DNA of 62,340 nt, taken from NCBI GenBank assembly GCA_017854535.1, contig JAFMHL010000023.1:1-62340 (forward strand), in the 5' to 3' direction. This stretch comes from Nitratireductor sp. Lineage in GTDB: Bacteria > Pseudomonadota > Alphaproteobacteria > Rhizobiales > Rhizobiaceae. Below, piece after piece: positions 1 to 9,511 of this stretch; position 1 is the first letter of the stretch; each line of letters opens with the position of its first letter. The notes beneath the pieces were generated by a model. The model made no database searches. It had not been told where the DNA came from and was given only the letters and a program-made list of their open reading frames with translations. The position numbers were made by a program, and so were the translations under genes.

Positions 1-141
1 CAGCAGGAATTTACAATTACTCGCTCTATGCGGATAGCCCAAATGGTTATCGCACCCGTTGTGCAAGGAAAATTGGAACTGCGTGAATTGGCAACCGTAA
101 CAGATCGTGCTTCGGGCGGATTTGGCTCGACAGGTGTCTAG
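1..141 (+). CDS. dut: dUTP diphosphatase, C-terminal end (5' cut by window)
   Basis: The first 46 codons in frame 1 run to a TAG at 139-141 and give the end of a trimeric dUTPase. The stretch RIAQMVIAPV and the glycine-rich C-terminal motif ASGGFGSTGV (motif V, which closes over the bound nucleotide) are diagnostic. The enzyme hydrolyses dUTP to dUMP and PPi in the cytosol, keeping uracil out of DNA and feeding thymidylate synthesis. Only about the last third of the usual 150-residue protein is present. It converges on the FG-GAP gene with only three bases between the stop codons. Confidence 0.93.
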   Translation, partial: QQEFTITRSMRIAQMVIAPVVQGKLELRELATVTDRASGGFGSTGV

Positions 142-144
142 TGC

Positions 145-1809
145 TTATTCTTCAACGGGCACCCAATAAAGCGGTTTGTCCTCATCGCGCCGGATAACAG
201 CAAACTGATTTGCGTGAATCCTATACTCTGGACTCCAGTCACCATCCGGCCATTGGATTCGGATTGTCGCGCGTTCAGCAACACCTAGCCCAAAATGTAT
301 AAAGCCGGATTGGCCTGAGGCATGACCGCCGCCGATTTGGACGGTTTTCGTCTGATTTAAATTTCCTGTTTTGACGTTAATTTTTGCGCCAATTGCCTGT
401 TTATTTATTAAGCCATTGTCTAATTCAAGCCCAATCCAATTTCCCATTGGGGCGTGGCCCCATTCTGTTTTTATCCCAAGATTACGAAACAGACTGACAT
501 TGTCTTTCCGATTAACAACCAGCAGGTCCAGCATGCCATCGGCGTTGAAATCTTGGACCACTGCACCGCGGCCTTTTCGATTGAGATCAATACCTGCTTT
601 ATCGCCCATTTCGTGGAAAGTTCCGTCAAGCCCACCGAGTAGTAGATTGTCCGGATCGAAAGCGGCAAAATCTTTCATCGATTCAACATTACCTTTTGCA
701 ATGAAAAGATCTGCCCTTGCGTCATTATTAAAATCTGCGAACTGCGTATGCCAACCAGTTGAAGGTTTTGCATCCCCGCCCACATAGGGGCGGTGGGCCG
801 TCATTTTACGGTCAAAAGCAATGTCACGATAAACCGGCAGATCTTCATCAGCCTCTTCATCCAGTGTTTGCAGCATTGTGTCGCCCATGGATGAAAGGAC
901 GTAATCTGGTCTGCCATCTCCGTTTATGTCAGCTTCTGAAATTCCCATTCCCCAAATATTCAGTTTTTTCCAACCTTGTCGCTGGGTATAAAGTTTGGGT
1001 AACGTATCTGGGCTTATCTGCCATAATTGCTCTTCACCACCTCTATAATATTGGCGATCATTGGTGATCCGCAAAGCAGGCTCCCCACTATTGTTCCAAT
1101 CAGTAAAGAGCATTGAAAGTGAGCAAAAGCCTGGTTCCAGTTTGATCGGTTGAGAATAATTTGGAATATCTTTTTGCTCTCCAAACGGACGAATCAATTG
1201 GTTTGCATGACACGTCCCCCAAGGGGTTCCAGGCGCGCTGCGGTCTACGTAATTGCCAAAAGCCAAAGTTGGGAAGGAGTTGCCCTTCTCAAAGATCGCA
1301 GAAAAACCGGTTGTCCATTCTCTTCCTCCATCAAAGGAATAGGCGCGATTGACCTTTTCAAAATTGCAATTGCCTAATCCTTTTAAAAGTAAATTTTCGC
1401 CGAGTCGGATTACGACTAAATCCTGATAGGCATCATTATCAAGATTAATGGGATAGGCACCGAGTACCTTCAAAAGATCCCGTTCTGGAATCTTTATTGG
1501 TTGGGCTTTAAATTTCAATGCACCCTTGGTCTTTGAGCGGTTCACAAATAGTTGTGCGGAGCTATCGCCACCCGCTAGAAATAAATCCGGCATGCGATCG
1601 CCATTACAATCCATACTTGCCGCGCCGCCGCCAACAAAAAACTCCCACGGCCCTGTGTAAGAGTGGGTAATGCCTGCCGTTTGAGATTGCTCCTGCATAG
1701 AAGGTACATCAAACGTAAATGCTCTCACTTCTTCGGCATTGGCCGATGCAAAGTTCAAGGCGAAAAGGCTTATTCCCAAGACCGAAAGTGTTTTTGGTGG
1801 ATTGTTCAT
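145..1809 (-). CDS. CRTAC1/UnbV-type FG-GAP repeat protein, exported
   Basis: 554 residues. An N-terminal signal peptide (hydrophobic core about residues 9-20, likely cleavage after ANA) is followed by repeated FG-GAP/VCBS-type calcium-loop segments of the D-x-N-x-D-G-x-x-D type (MDCNGDRMPDLF, ADINGDGRPDYV, ADFNNDARADLF, QDFNADGMLDLL), then a C-terminal ASPIC/UnbV domain (about 455-525). Such proteins form extracytoplasmic beta-propellers; their biochemical role is mostly unknown. Its start overlaps the stop of the upstream di-heme gene (ATGA, 1806-1809), so the two are translationally coupled. The pairing suggests a periplasmic partner for the cytochrome, but that is inference. No enzyme activity can be assigned. 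Confidence 0.85.
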   Translation of the reverse strand: MNNPPKTLSVLGISLFALNFASANAEEVRAFTFDVPSMQEQSQTAGITHSYTGPWEFFVGGGAASMDCNGDRMPDLFLAGGDSSAQLFVNRSKTKGALKFKAQPIKIPERDLLKVLGAYPINLDNDAYQDLVVIRLGENLLLKGLGNCNFEKVNRAYSFDGGREWTTGFSAIFEKGNSFPTLAFGNYVDRSAPGTPWGTCHANQLIRPFGEQKDIPNYSQPIKLEPGFCSLSMLFTDWNNSGEPALRITNDRQYYRGGEEQLWQISPDTLPKLYTQRQGWKKLNIWGMGISEADINGDGRPDYVLSSMGDTMLQTLDEEADEDLPVYRDIAFDRKMTAHRPYVGGDAKPSTGWHTQFADFNNDARADLFIAKGNVESMKDFAAFDPDNLLLGGLDGTFHEMGDKAGIDLNRKGRGAVVQDFNADGMLDLLVVNRKDNVSLFRNLGIKTEWGHAPMGNWIGLELDNGLINKQAIGAKINVKTGNLNQTKTVQIGGGHASGQSGFIHFGLGVAERATIRIQWPDGDWSPEYRIHANQFAVIRRDEDKPLYWVPVEE

Positions 1810-3239
1810 GGTTGGATCACCAAGGTTTTCAAGAAAGCAATCAAAGCTAAGCGGCTGTCTTCACTTGCGTCTGAATATAGCTTTTTTGAAAACGCTGCGT
1901 CGCCGCCATGAGCTCGGATAATACTATCCAAAGTGGTGAAATCGTTGCGGTGACCATAGGGGGATGTTGAGCCAACGCCCCATAACTCACTCGTTAGAAA
2001 GATTGTCCGGTCAACAAAACGTTGGGATAACATTTCATTGCCCAATTGCTCATTGCTTTGATCTGTCATGGTATGGCGTTTCAGATCTCCAAAAAGCGGC
2101 ACCAATATTTCGCCTTTTTCATTTCGCTCCAGTGACCCCGTCCAGGCTAACAAAGAAAGATCATAGATAGCGCTGTCTTTAACGGATGTAGAATTTAATG
2201 TTCCTGAAACATCAAATGGGCCGGGATCAGAAAAGGAAAGCACCTTTAAAGGTAAGGCCTTGATATGGCAGGTGTCACAACCAAATTCACCAAAGGCTTT
2301 TTCCCCTTCTATTGCAGCTTGTTGCCAATCTTCATCCTTAGGGAAAGTTTGTTGAGGCGAGGGCAAAGTCGCCTGCCAAGCCACAAGGGCGGATATGTCT
2401 GCAGCACCTACTTCGTCATTGTGCCCATCTTCATCAAAGTCAGCCTCACCCGTCCATCGATCTCCAAAGCGTTCATCCGCTTGCATCCCATGGTGGTGGT
2501 TCATGGCGTTTACAGAAAATTGGCGCAACGAAGTCATCACACCCTTTTGGCTGAAAGGACGTACGATCAGATCATCATCGACACCTGTAATGTTTGATAA
2601 ATCCAACAGACCATCTGGATCTGCAGACAAAATTCCAAAATTAACGCCTTTGGTTATCAAAGTTATGGACGCCGATTTTCCAACTTTTCTGGCGTCAGCC
2701 AAGACTTGTTTTCGGTGGCTTGCAAGATCGGTGCTCATCTCACGCGCTAATAATTCTATCAGTCCCGCACCAAACAAATGATTGGTGCCGCGTTCATTGG
2801 AAAATTGCGGATCAGTGCTGTCGAAATCCGCATTGGTAAAACCTTCCGATACAAACACATTGGTTACGAAGTCTCCTGCGCCTCCTATGAACGGCTGATT
2901 GTGGCAGGCAGCACATGAGCCAGCGTCCAAGCCCGATGTACGGGCAAATTTATTCAAAGCTTTCGAGCGTGCCTTGGTCGGCAGTATTGCCTGTGTCGCG
3001 CCGGGGCGACCAACTCCATCTAAATCCGTAAAGGTTGCTTTGAAGAGCGCTTCCCCACGAGCGGTGAGCTCTTTCAATTCATTTGCTGTCAATGTGCCTG
3101 TTGGCGCGGATGCTGATGGAGTTAACGCAGACGTTTTTTCTGCCCAGGAAACATCTTTGGAAAGTCCAGTGGTGGCAAATGCCAAAAGGAATGAAAGTCC
3201 CGCTGCAAACATGAAAGCATATGTTTTATGTCTGACCAT
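1806..3239 (-). CDS. Di-heme c-type oxidoreductase (DHOR/DUF1111 family)
   Basis: 477 residues with an N-terminal signal peptide (about 1-28) and two CxxCH haem c motifs: CAACH at about residues 109-113 and CDTCH at about 321-325. The length, the motif spacing and the N-terminal CAACHNQPF context fit the di-heme oxidoreductase (formerly thiol oxidoreductase-like, DUF1111) family, distantly related to MauG and bacterial di-heme peroxidases. It should be a periplasmic electron-transfer protein or oxidase; the substrate is unknown. It starts two bases after the ROK repressor stop and overlaps the next gene by 4 nt, so it is the middle gene of a compact three-gene unit. The ribosome site is weak, consistent with coupling to the regulator. 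Confidence 0.85.
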   Translation of the reverse strand: MVRHKTYAFMFAAGLSFLLAFATTGLSKDVSWAEKTSALTPSASAPTGTLTANELKELTARGEALFKATFTDLDGVGRPGATQAILPTKARSKALNKFARTSGLDAGSCAACHNQPFIGGAGDFVTNVFVSEGFTNADFDSTDPQFSNERGTNHLFGAGLIELLAREMSTDLASHRKQVLADARKVGKSASITLITKGVNFGILSADPDGLLDLSNITGVDDDLIVRPFSQKGVMTSLRQFSVNAMNHHHGMQADERFGDRWTGEADFDEDGHNDEVGAADISALVAWQATLPSPQQTFPKDEDWQQAAIEGEKAFGEFGCDTCHIKALPLKVLSFSDPGPFDVSGTLNSTSVKDSAIYDLSLLAWTGSLERNEKGEILVPLFGDLKRHTMTDQSNEQLGNEMLSQRFVDRTIFLTSELWGVGSTSPYGHRNDFTTLDSIIRAHGGDAAFSKKLYSDASEDSRLALIAFLKTLVIQP

Positions 3240-3241
3240 AT

Positions 3242-4471
3242 TTATATATTTCCAGTGCTTTTCCGCATCGCAATAACATTACTATCCATATCAGCCAGTG
3301 ATGTTGCGACATTGCCCTGATAAATAAGGGCTGCATCGTCACTGTCGATGCTTATTTCCGGCATGGTATCAAAGCGAACCTGCAAGTTGGATTTGATATG
3401 GGATTGGATGCTCGGTAACATAAGATCAGAAAATAAAGCGCCTGGTCCTGTAATGGTTACTGGCATTGTTCCCATGAAACTATGCAGCCGCGAAAGGCCA
3501 ATACCAATGACATCGCCTGCTTGTCGAAAAGCATAGGCTGCCCGGTGATCTCCCTGACGTGCCCGCTGAGCAATTTTCTCAACCTCCTCAAAAGGAATAA
3601 ATTTAGCAGGAATGGTCGATGGCTCCACCTCAAAGGCAGTTCGCAATATGCCGTAAAACCCTGAATAGGCTTCAATACACCCTTTGGAACCACAGCGGCA
3701 TAAAGGGCCGTGTGGCTCGTGAACCATATGACCAAAGGGAGGCGCGATTGAAGTTATACGCCCGGAACTTTCATGGGTTGCGATGCCAAGACCAATGCTA
3801 TGGTCCAGAGAAAGGGTGGCGTGATTACCGAAATAGTTTTGCTTGCCATGTTGGCGATAATTCTCTGCAACCGCGCGCGCTGCAAATCGCGTTTCATTGG
3901 TAAGGGTTATTCGACCTTGCCATTTCGAACGTAGAATATCTTCAAAATCTATCCGTCCATCATCAAAGACTGGAGACCAAAGTAAGATCGGCGCGCCCCG
4001 GGCAACCAGCCCTTTGCTCGTAATAGAAATAGTTTCAACTTGGGACGGTTTTAGCCCTGATCGCTCCACAAGGCGTTCTAGCCCTTCAACAAAATCAGCA
4101 ATAAAATCTTCTTTGCTTTCATGAATTGATTTTCTTTTAATCTCGAATCGATCTTTCAGCGTTCCAGAGTAATCAACAAGCGAATATTCGACAGCATTAT
4201 AGACAATACGGATTGCGGCAATAAAAGCGCAGTTTGAATTTTGAACGAAGGATACGCGTGGCCGCCCTCGGCCGCTCGAGGGGCTTTGTTCTTGGCGCAA
4301 TAACACATCTTGTTGAACCAGTTCCGCTGTAATGCTCGAAACGGTGGCTGAGGCCAGACCAGACCACTCGGAGATTTCTGTATGGGAAACAGGTCCAAGC
4401 TCACGCATGGTAGATAAAACCAAAGCGCGATTTTGTACGCGTAGTGTTTCACTTCCTGCTTTCATCAACAT
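3242..4471 (-). CDS. xylR: ROK-family transcriptional repressor, probably XylR
   Basis: 409 residues: an N-terminal winged helix (helix-turn-helix about residues 30-52, ISEWSGLASATVSSITAELV) followed by a ROK sugar-kinase-like domain. The zinc-binding ROK signature is visible as CRCGSKGCIEAY. ROK repressors of this length bind sugars and control nearby catabolic genes. It is divergent from xylF and separated from it by 264 bp that contain a perfect 14+3+14 palindrome, so it is very probably the xylose repressor, acting on xylFHGBA and possibly on itself. The downstream cytochrome gene begins two bases after its stop, an unusual partner for a sugar repressor. Assignment to xylose rests on neighbourhood. 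Confidence 0.85.
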   Translation of the reverse strand: MLMKAGSETLRVQNRALVLSTMRELGPVSHTEISEWSGLASATVSSITAELVQQDVLLRQEQSPSSGRGRPRVSFVQNSNCAFIAAIRIVYNAVEYSLVDYSGTLKDRFEIKRKSIHESKEDFIADFVEGLERLVERSGLKPSQVETISITSKGLVARGAPILLWSPVFDDGRIDFEDILRSKWQGRITLTNETRFAARAVAENYRQHGKQNYFGNHATLSLDHSIGLGIATHESSGRITSIAPPFGHMVHEPHGPLCRCGSKGCIEAYSGFYGILRTAFEVEPSTIPAKFIPFEEVEKIAQRARQGDHRAAYAFRQAGDVIGIGLSRLHSFMGTMPVTITGPGALFSDLMLPSIQSHIKSNLQVRFDTMPEISIDSDDAALIYQGNVATSLADMDSNVIAMRKSTGNI

Positions 4472-4537
4472 TAGTTTGGGTCACCCGTCGCGGAAGGCCT
4501 TCAATGTCTTCCAAGTTTCATTCAAATTGCAAGTCTA

Positions 4538-4567
4538 TTGACTCCCATAAAAAACTCTGACATTTAT
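4538..4567 (+). promoter_or_regulatory. Candidate xylF promoter
   Basis: A TTGACT -35-like hexamer at 4538-4543 is followed 17-18 bp later by an AT-rich CATTTAT stretch that could serve as the -10 element. The -10 lies inside the left arm of the palindromic operator, which would explain repression by occlusion. The -10 is far from consensus, so the exact start site is uncertain. Confidence 0.4.
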
Positions 4568-4592
4568 TTTCTCGACTGTCGAGAAAATAAAT
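4562..4592. promoter_or_regulatory. XylR (ROK) operator: perfect 14-3-14 palindrome
   Basis: ATTTATTTTCTCGA (4562-4575) is matched perfectly by its reverse complement at 4579-4592 around the spacer CTG. It sits between the divergent ROK repressor and xylF and overlaps the candidate -10. A symmetric site of about 31 bp is the size expected for a dimeric or tetrameric ROK repressor. Binding by this ROK protein is inferred from position. Confidence 0.75.
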
Positions 4593-4627
4593 AGTTTTCA
4601 GACAGGCAAGGGAGGAATGCAGCGAAT

Positions 4628-4685
4628 ATCGGATTTTATCATCGAACCAAGCCTGATTGGCTAGGCTCGATCTTGGGTATCCGAT
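4628..4685 (+). promoter_or_regulatory. Possible structured leader of xylF
   Basis: ATCGGAT (4628-4634) pairs with ATCCGAT (4679-4685). Inside these arms ATCGA and AGCC can pair with GGCTCGAT, giving an imperfect long hairpin in the presumed 5' untranslated region, about 50 nt before the xylF start. It matches no riboswitch class I recognise; it could affect mRNA stability or mark another binding site. Confidence 0.3.
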
Positions 4686-4735
4686 TTCCCTAGCTTTTTT
4701 CTTAAACCGTTAAATGTCTAAGGGAGGTCTATCCT

Positions 4736-5767
4736 ATGAAAAAACTTATTGGCGCAATGCTCATCAGCACCGCCGTTGTCACATCTTTCGCCACCTATGC
4801 AAATGCTGCTGGAAAAACCATTGGTGTTTCCTGGTCAAACTTTCAGGAAGAGCGTTGGAAAACAGATGAAGCTGCTATGAAGGCTGCAATTGAAGCCAAT
4901 GGCGACACTTATATTTCTGCCGATGCTCAGGCTTCTGCAGCAAAACAGCTTACAGATGTTGAGAGCTTAATTGCACAGGGCGCTAACGCTCTTGTTATCC
5001 TGTCGGTTGATTCCGGTGCAGTAGGTGCTGCGGTTGATAAAGCTGCTGCTGAAGGTATTCCGGTATTGGGCTATGATCGCCTGATCGAAGACAATCGCGC
5101 TTTCTATCTGACCTTCGACAACAAAGGTGTTGGCCGTATCATTGCTGAGTCAGTTAAAGCAGTTCAGCCAGAAGGCAATTACGCCATCATCAAAGGCGAC
5201 AAAGGCGATCCAAATGCGCTCTTCCTGTTGGAAGGCATGATGGAAGTGATCGGCGCTGACGTTGAAGCTGGTAAAATCAAAATTGTTGGTGAAGCATTCA
5301 CCGATGGTTGGAAGCCTGACAATGCTCAGAAAAACATGGAACAAATCCTGACCGCTGCAGACAACAAAGTTGATGCGGTTCTTGCAGAAAATGACGGCAT
5401 GGCAGGCGGTGCAATCGCTGCCCTTCAAGCTCAAGGTCTTGCGATTCCAGTTGGTGGTCAAGATGGCGATCATGCTGCTCTGAACCGTGTTGCTCGCGGA
5501 ACTCAAACCGTGTCTGTTTGGAAAGATGCTCGCCAGCTTGGTAAAGCTGCAGGCGATATCGCAGCAATGCTTGCTGATGGCAAAGCACTGGCAGATATTC
5601 CAAATGCAGTTAAATGGTCTGGTGGTGCAAACGGCGTTGAAATGAGCGCTATATTCCTAGCGCCAACACCGATTACAAAAGACAATATTTCTGCTGTGAT
5701 CGACGCTGGTCATATCGCAAAAGACAAAGTCTGCGAAGGCGCAATGGCTGGTGTTGCCGGCTGCTAA
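4736..5767 (+). CDS. xylF: D-xylose ABC transporter, periplasmic binding protein
   Basis: 343 residues with a clear signal peptide (MKKLIGAMLIS... cleaved near ANA-AG, about residue 24) and a type I periplasmic binding fold. The sequence after the signal (TIGVSWSNFQEERWKTDEAA) and KGDKGDPNA further on are typical of XylF. It captures D-xylose in the periplasm and delivers it to XylH/XylG. The ribosome site AAGGGAGG lies about 9 nt before the ATG. It is the first gene of xylFHGBA, preceded by the palindromic operator and followed by a strong hairpin, which fits its need for higher expression than the membrane subunits. Confidence 0.95.
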   Translation: MKKLIGAMLISTAVVTSFATYANAAGKTIGVSWSNFQEERWKTDEAAMKAAIEANGDTYISADAQASAAKQLTDVESLIAQGANALVILSVDSGAVGAAVDKAAAEGIPVLGYDRLIEDNRAFYLTFDNKGVGRIIAESVKAVQPEGNYAIIKGDKGDPNALFLLEGMMEVIGADVEAGKIKIVGEAFTDGWKPDNAQKNMEQILTAADNKVDAVLAENDGMAGGAIAALQAQGLAIPVGGQDGDHAALNRVARGTQTVSVWKDARQLGKAAGDIAAMLADGKALADIPNAVKWSGGANGVEMSAIFLAPTPITKDNISAVIDAGHIAKDKVCEGAMAGVAGC

Positions 5768-5787
5768 TTATTGGCAAAACATAATTG

Positions 5788-5821
5788 ATCTGCGCCAGAG
5801 ACAAAATTCTTTGGCGCAGAT
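5788..5821 (+). terminator. Intra-operon hairpin between xylF and xylH
   Basis: ATCTGCGCCA (5788-5797) pairs perfectly with TGGCGCAGAT (5812-5821). The stem extends inward through GAGA/TCTT (one G-U pair) to a 6-nt loop, about 14 bp in all. No U-run follows, so it is more likely an mRNA-stabilising or attenuating structure than a full terminator. Such hairpins after a binding-protein gene commonly raise its transcript over the downstream permease genes. Confidence 0.7.
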
Positions 5822-5883
5822 TGCAAACTAAATTTATTTATCCAGTCGAGTTAGTGCTTGGCAATTGAATGCGGGGATTCAAC

Positions 5884-7236
5884 GTGAGCGATAATCAGCA
5901 ATCACATGGTGCAGCACGGGCCGAAAACGAAGGCATGATGACACGCTTTTTACGTGCAACCGAAATTGATGTTCGCTTGCTCGGCATGATTGGTGCATTG
6001 GTGCTGATATGGGTAGGCTTCGATCTTTATGCGGCAATCGTACTAGGCCGAGATTCAATTCTCGTTGGCGGTTCTGGTGCAGGAGCATTTCTTTCAGCGC
6101 GAAATTTATGGAATCTCTCCGTTCAAACCGCATCCATCGGGGTGATGGCAACCGGAATGGTGCTTGTTATTGTTACTCGCCATATTGACCTTTCGGTCGG
6201 TTCAATTCTCGGCTTTTGCGCTATGTCTATGGCCATACTTCAAGTATGGATTTTGCCCGAATATGTTGGCCTGGGCCATCCTTCCATTTGGATCATTGCG
6301 GTAATATTTGGCCTTATCGTCGGTACTCTGATTGGTGGCTTCCACGGCTTTCTTGTGGCCTATTTAGGCATACCAGCTTTCATCGTAACTTTGGGAGGGC
6401 TACTTGTTTGGCGCGGCGCAGCGTTTTTGTTGGCGCGCGGGGAAACAATTTCTCCAGTTGATAGTACCTTCAGTTTGCTGGGTGGTGGGCCATATGGATC
6501 TATCGGGTTTTGGCCATCTTGGATCATTGGAATTTTGATTTGTGTTGGCATCGTAGCAATGCTCATCATGGGGCGCCGTCAGCGTATGCGATTTAAATTT
6601 CCTCTTCGTCCTGTGTGGGCGGAGATGTTGCTCGGTTTTCTTGGATGCGGATTAACCATTGCATTTGTTATGCTGGTAAATTCTTATCCTTGGCCAACAG
6701 GCATTGTTCGCCAATATGTAGCCGCCAACAATATTCAAACGCCTATAGAAGATTTGGTAATTTCTCATGGCTTTGCCATTCCTGTAATAATCTTGATGGC
6801 AGTCGGAATTCTGATGACGTTCTTGACCTCGCGGACGCGGTTTGGACGTTATGTCTTTGCCATTGGTGGCAATCCGGAAGCTGCGGAACTTGCTGGCATT
6901 AATACGAAATGGGTAACCGTAAAAATCTTTGCATTGATGGGCTTCCTATGCGGGCTGTCTGCGGTTATCGCAAGCGCCCGGCTAAATTCGGCGACAAACA
7001 ATCTTGGTACTTTGGATGAGCTATATGTCATTGCTGCGGCTGTTATTGGCGGCACATCATTTGCTGGCGGGATAGGAACAATTTACGGAGCAATTTTGGG
7101 CGCCATTGTCATGCAGTCTTTGCAAACAGGTATGGTGTTGATTGGCTTCGATGCAGCTATCCAGCAAATGGTTGTTGGCGGCGTATTGGTAGTCGCGGTA
7201 TGGCTCGACACACTTTATCGGCGCCGGGCGAAATAA
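5884..7236 (+). CDS. xylH: D-xylose ABC transporter, permease
   Basis: About 450 residues of mostly hydrophobic sequence, with roughly ten membrane segments, of the BPD_transp_2 (ribose/xylose permease) family. The region [15 protein letters not shown] and the C-terminal EA motif region [12 protein letters not shown] are typical of this permease class. It forms the inner-membrane channel for xylose with XylF and XylG. I prefer the GTG at 5884 because GGGGAT lies 7 nt upstream; an in-frame ATG at 5869 would add five residues with no good ribosome site. The next gene, xylG, starts 23 bp after the stop. Confidence 0.93.
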   Translation: MSDNQQSHGAARAENEGMMTRFLRATEIDVRLLGMIGALVLIWVGFDLYAAIVLGRDSILVGGSGAGAFLSARNLWNLSVQTASIGVMATGMVLVIVTRHIDLSVGSILGFCAMSMAILQVWILPEYVGLGHPSIWIIAVIFGLIVGTLIGGFHGFLVAYLGIPAFIVTLGGLLVWRGAAFLLARGETISPVDSTFSLLGGGPYGSIGFWPSWIIGILICVGIVAMLIMGRRQRMRFKFPLRPVWAEMLLGFLGCGLTIAFVMLVNSYPWPTGIVRQYVAANNIQTPIEDLVISHGFAIPVIILMAVGILMTFLTSRTRFGRYVFAIGGNPEAAELAGINTKWVTVKIFALMGFLCGLSAVIASARLNSATNNLGTLDELYVIAAAVIGGTSFAGGIGTIYGAILGAIVMQSLQTGMVLIGFDAAIQQMVVGGVLVVAVWLDTLYRRRAK

Positions 7237-7259
7237 AAAGCGGTAGGAGAATTAGAAAC

Positions 7260-8048
7260 ATGTCGGATCATTCCAAAACCAAACCTCTTGTGGAAATGCG
7301 CGATATTTCCATCGCCTTTGGCGGCATTAAAGCTGTTGATCACGCATCTTTGGATTTATTTCCAGGCGAAGTGGTAGGGTTGTTAGGTCACAATGGTGCA
7401 GGAAAATCGACGCTGATTAAGATACTTTCAGGTGCGTATAAGCGCGATTCGGGGAAGATCCTTATTAACGGCGAAGAAGCCAAAATCAGCAATCCGCGCG
7501 ACGCAAAAAGCTATGGCATCGAAACCATTTATCAGACTCTTGCGGTGGCTGATAATGTGGATGCTGCGGCTAATCTTTATCTCGGACGCGAATTGCGCAC
7601 TGCTTGGGGTACGCTTGATGATGTGGCAATGGAGGCGGAAGCTCGCCAGGTAATGGGCCGTCTCAATCCAAATTTCCAAAGGTTTAAAGACCCGGTTAGC
7701 AAATTGTCCGGCGGCCAACGACAATCGGTCGCGATTGCGCGGGCAATCCTTTTCAATGCGCGTATCTTGATTATGGATGAGCCAACGGCAGCCCTTGGGC
7801 CACAGGAAACTGAGCAAGTTGGCGATTTGATCAAGCAACTGAAAAAAGAAGGCATCGGAATTTTCCTGATCAGCCATGATATTCATGATGTGTTCGATCT
7901 TGCAGACCGGGTCGCGGTTATGAAAAACGGACAAATGGTTGGCCATGCCAAAACCTCTGAAGTTACCAAAGACGAAGTATTGGGCATGATCATTTTAGGT
8001 AAGTGTCCCGCTTCCGCCATTGAAGGTCCAGGTGCGGTGGCAGCCTGA
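7260..8048 (+). CDS. xylG: D-xylose ABC transporter, ATPase (single-domain)
   Basis: 262 residues with one ABC domain: Walker [10 protein letters not shown] (about 43-51), the signature [14 protein letters not shown] and Walker [13 protein letters not shown]. coli XylG has two fused ABC domains (about 510 residues); this half-length form is the one common in alphaproteobacteria and presumably works as a homodimer. It powers xylose import through XylH. The ATG at 7260 is chosen because GTAGGAGA lies just upstream; a longer reading frame from 7200 would overlap xylH and lacks support. Its TGA overlaps the xylB ATG by one base. Confidence 0.94.
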   Translation: MSDHSKTKPLVEMRDISIAFGGIKAVDHASLDLFPGEVVGLLGHNGAGKSTLIKILSGAYKRDSGKILINGEEAKISNPRDAKSYGIETIYQTLAVADNVDAAANLYLGRELRTAWGTLDDVAMEAEARQVMGRLNPNFQRFKDPVSKLSGGQRQSVAIARAILFNARILIMDEPTAALGPQETEQVGDLIKQLKKEGIGIFLISHDIHDVFDLADRVAVMKNGQMVGHAKTSEVTKDEVLGMIILGKCPASAIEGPGAVAA

Positions 8049-9499
8049 TGTATTTGGGAATTGATTTAGGGACTTCATCCATAAAAATTTTGATGATGGA
8101 TGGTGACCAGACCATTATTGGGTCTGCGTCAGCACCGCTCAATGTTAAAAGGCCCCATTCAGGATGGTCTGAGCAAGAACCCGCAGACTGGGAACGCGCT
8201 TGCGATAGTGCCTTCCAGCAACTGAAGGCAGCCTTTTCCAAACAAATGGCAGATGTGAAAGGTATCGGGTTTTCAGGTCAAATGCATGGCGCAACACTGC
8301 TGGATCAGTCAGGTAAAGTTTTACGGCCATGCATGTTATGGAACGATACGCGCAGCCACAAAGAAGCCGCAGAATTGGATGCAATCGCTTCTTTCAGAGC
8401 AATATCCGGCAATATTGTTTTCCCCGGATTTACCGCGCCCAAGCTGCTATGGATTAAAAACCATGAGCCTGAGGTTTTTGCGAAAATCGCAAAGGTTCTT
8501 TTACCAAAAGATTATCTGAGATATTGGCTTAGTGGTGAGTTTGTTTCTGAAATGTCAGATGCTTCTGGCACATCCTGGCTAGATGTTGGAAAACGCCAGT
8601 GGTCTGATGAGTTGCTTGCTTCTTCCGGTATGCAGCGTGATCAAATGCCTGAGCTGGTGGAAGGTTCGGCAGTTTCCGGGTATTTGAAAAATGAGTTGGC
8701 ACAAAGGTGGGGGATGGGAAAAAACATCATCCTTGCTGGCGGTGCTGGGGATAATGCGGCTTCCGCTATTGGTATGGGGACTGTCGAAGCCGGAAATGCA
8801 TTTGTGTCTCTAGGAACTTCTGGTGTCCTGTTCGCTGCCAATGATACATATCTGCCTAACCCGGAAAGTGCGGTTCATGCATTTTGCCATGCGGTGCCAA
8901 ATAAGTGGCATCAAATGGGTGTAATCCTGTCTGCAACGGACTCGCTCAATTGGCTCGCCAACCTTGTTGCTCAACCTGCCGACAAACTAACAAATTCATT
9001 GGGCATTGACCTCAAAGCTCCGAGAAATGTCACATTTTTACCTTATCTCTCTGGCGAGCGCACACCACACAATGATGCAAATATACGAGGCATGTTTCAT
9101 GGTTTGGAACATGCAAGCGATCAAAGCGCACTTGTCCAAGCTGTTCTGGAAGGCGTTGCTTTTGCTCTTAAAGACAACATGCAGGCTTTGGAAAAGGCTG
9201 GCACACGCCTTGAGCGAGTTACCGCAGTGGGCGGTGGTTCGCGCTCGCTTTATTGGCTGAAGGCCATTGCTACTGCACTTAATATTCCCGTTGATATTCC
9301 TGCAGATAGTGACTTCGGTGCTGCCTTTGGTGCTGCGCGGCTCGGATTGATGGCTGCAGAAAACAGGTCGGTTTCCCAGACATGCGGGCCGCCACAAATA
9401 AATAAAACTGTCTTTCCTGATAGCAGCCTTGTTTCTGCATTCGAGCATGCCCACCAACGCTATCAACGGCTTTATACCGTTAACAAGAATATTCAATAA
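8048..9499 (+). CDS. xylB: Xylulokinase
   Basis: 483 residues, FGGY kinase family. The N-terminal phosphate loop [10 protein letters not shown], the motif GQMHGA (about 78-83) and the C-terminal ATP-site segment [14 protein letters not shown] (with the catalytic-type Asp) followed by [10 protein letters not shown] are visible. It phosphorylates D-xylulose to xylulose 5-phosphate, the second cytosolic step after XylA, feeding the pentose phosphate pathway. Start and stop are tightly packed: TGATG with xylG, and six bases before the xylA reading frame. Length is normal for the family. Confidence 0.95.
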   Translation: MYLGIDLGTSSIKILMMDGDQTIIGSASAPLNVKRPHSGWSEQEPADWERACDSAFQQLKAAFSKQMADVKGIGFSGQMHGATLLDQSGKVLRPCMLWNDTRSHKEAAELDAIASFRAISGNIVFPGFTAPKLLWIKNHEPEVFAKIAKVLLPKDYLRYWLSGEFVSEMSDASGTSWLDVGKRQWSDELLASSGMQRDQMPELVEGSAVSGYLKNELAQRWGMGKNIILAGGAGDNAASAIGMGTVEAGNAFVSLGTSGVLFAANDTYLPNPESAVHAFCHAVPNKWHQMGVILSATDSLNWLANLVAQPADKLTNSLGIDLKAPRNVTFLPYLSGERTPHNDANIRGMFHGLEHASDQSALVQAVLEGVAFALKDNMQALEKAGTRLERVTAVGGGSRSLYWLKAIATALNIPVDIPADSDFGAAFGAARLGLMAAENRSVSQTCGPPQINKTVFPDSSLVSAFEHAHQRYQRLYTVNKNIQ

Positions 9500-9511
9500 A
9501 GGGATATGATA

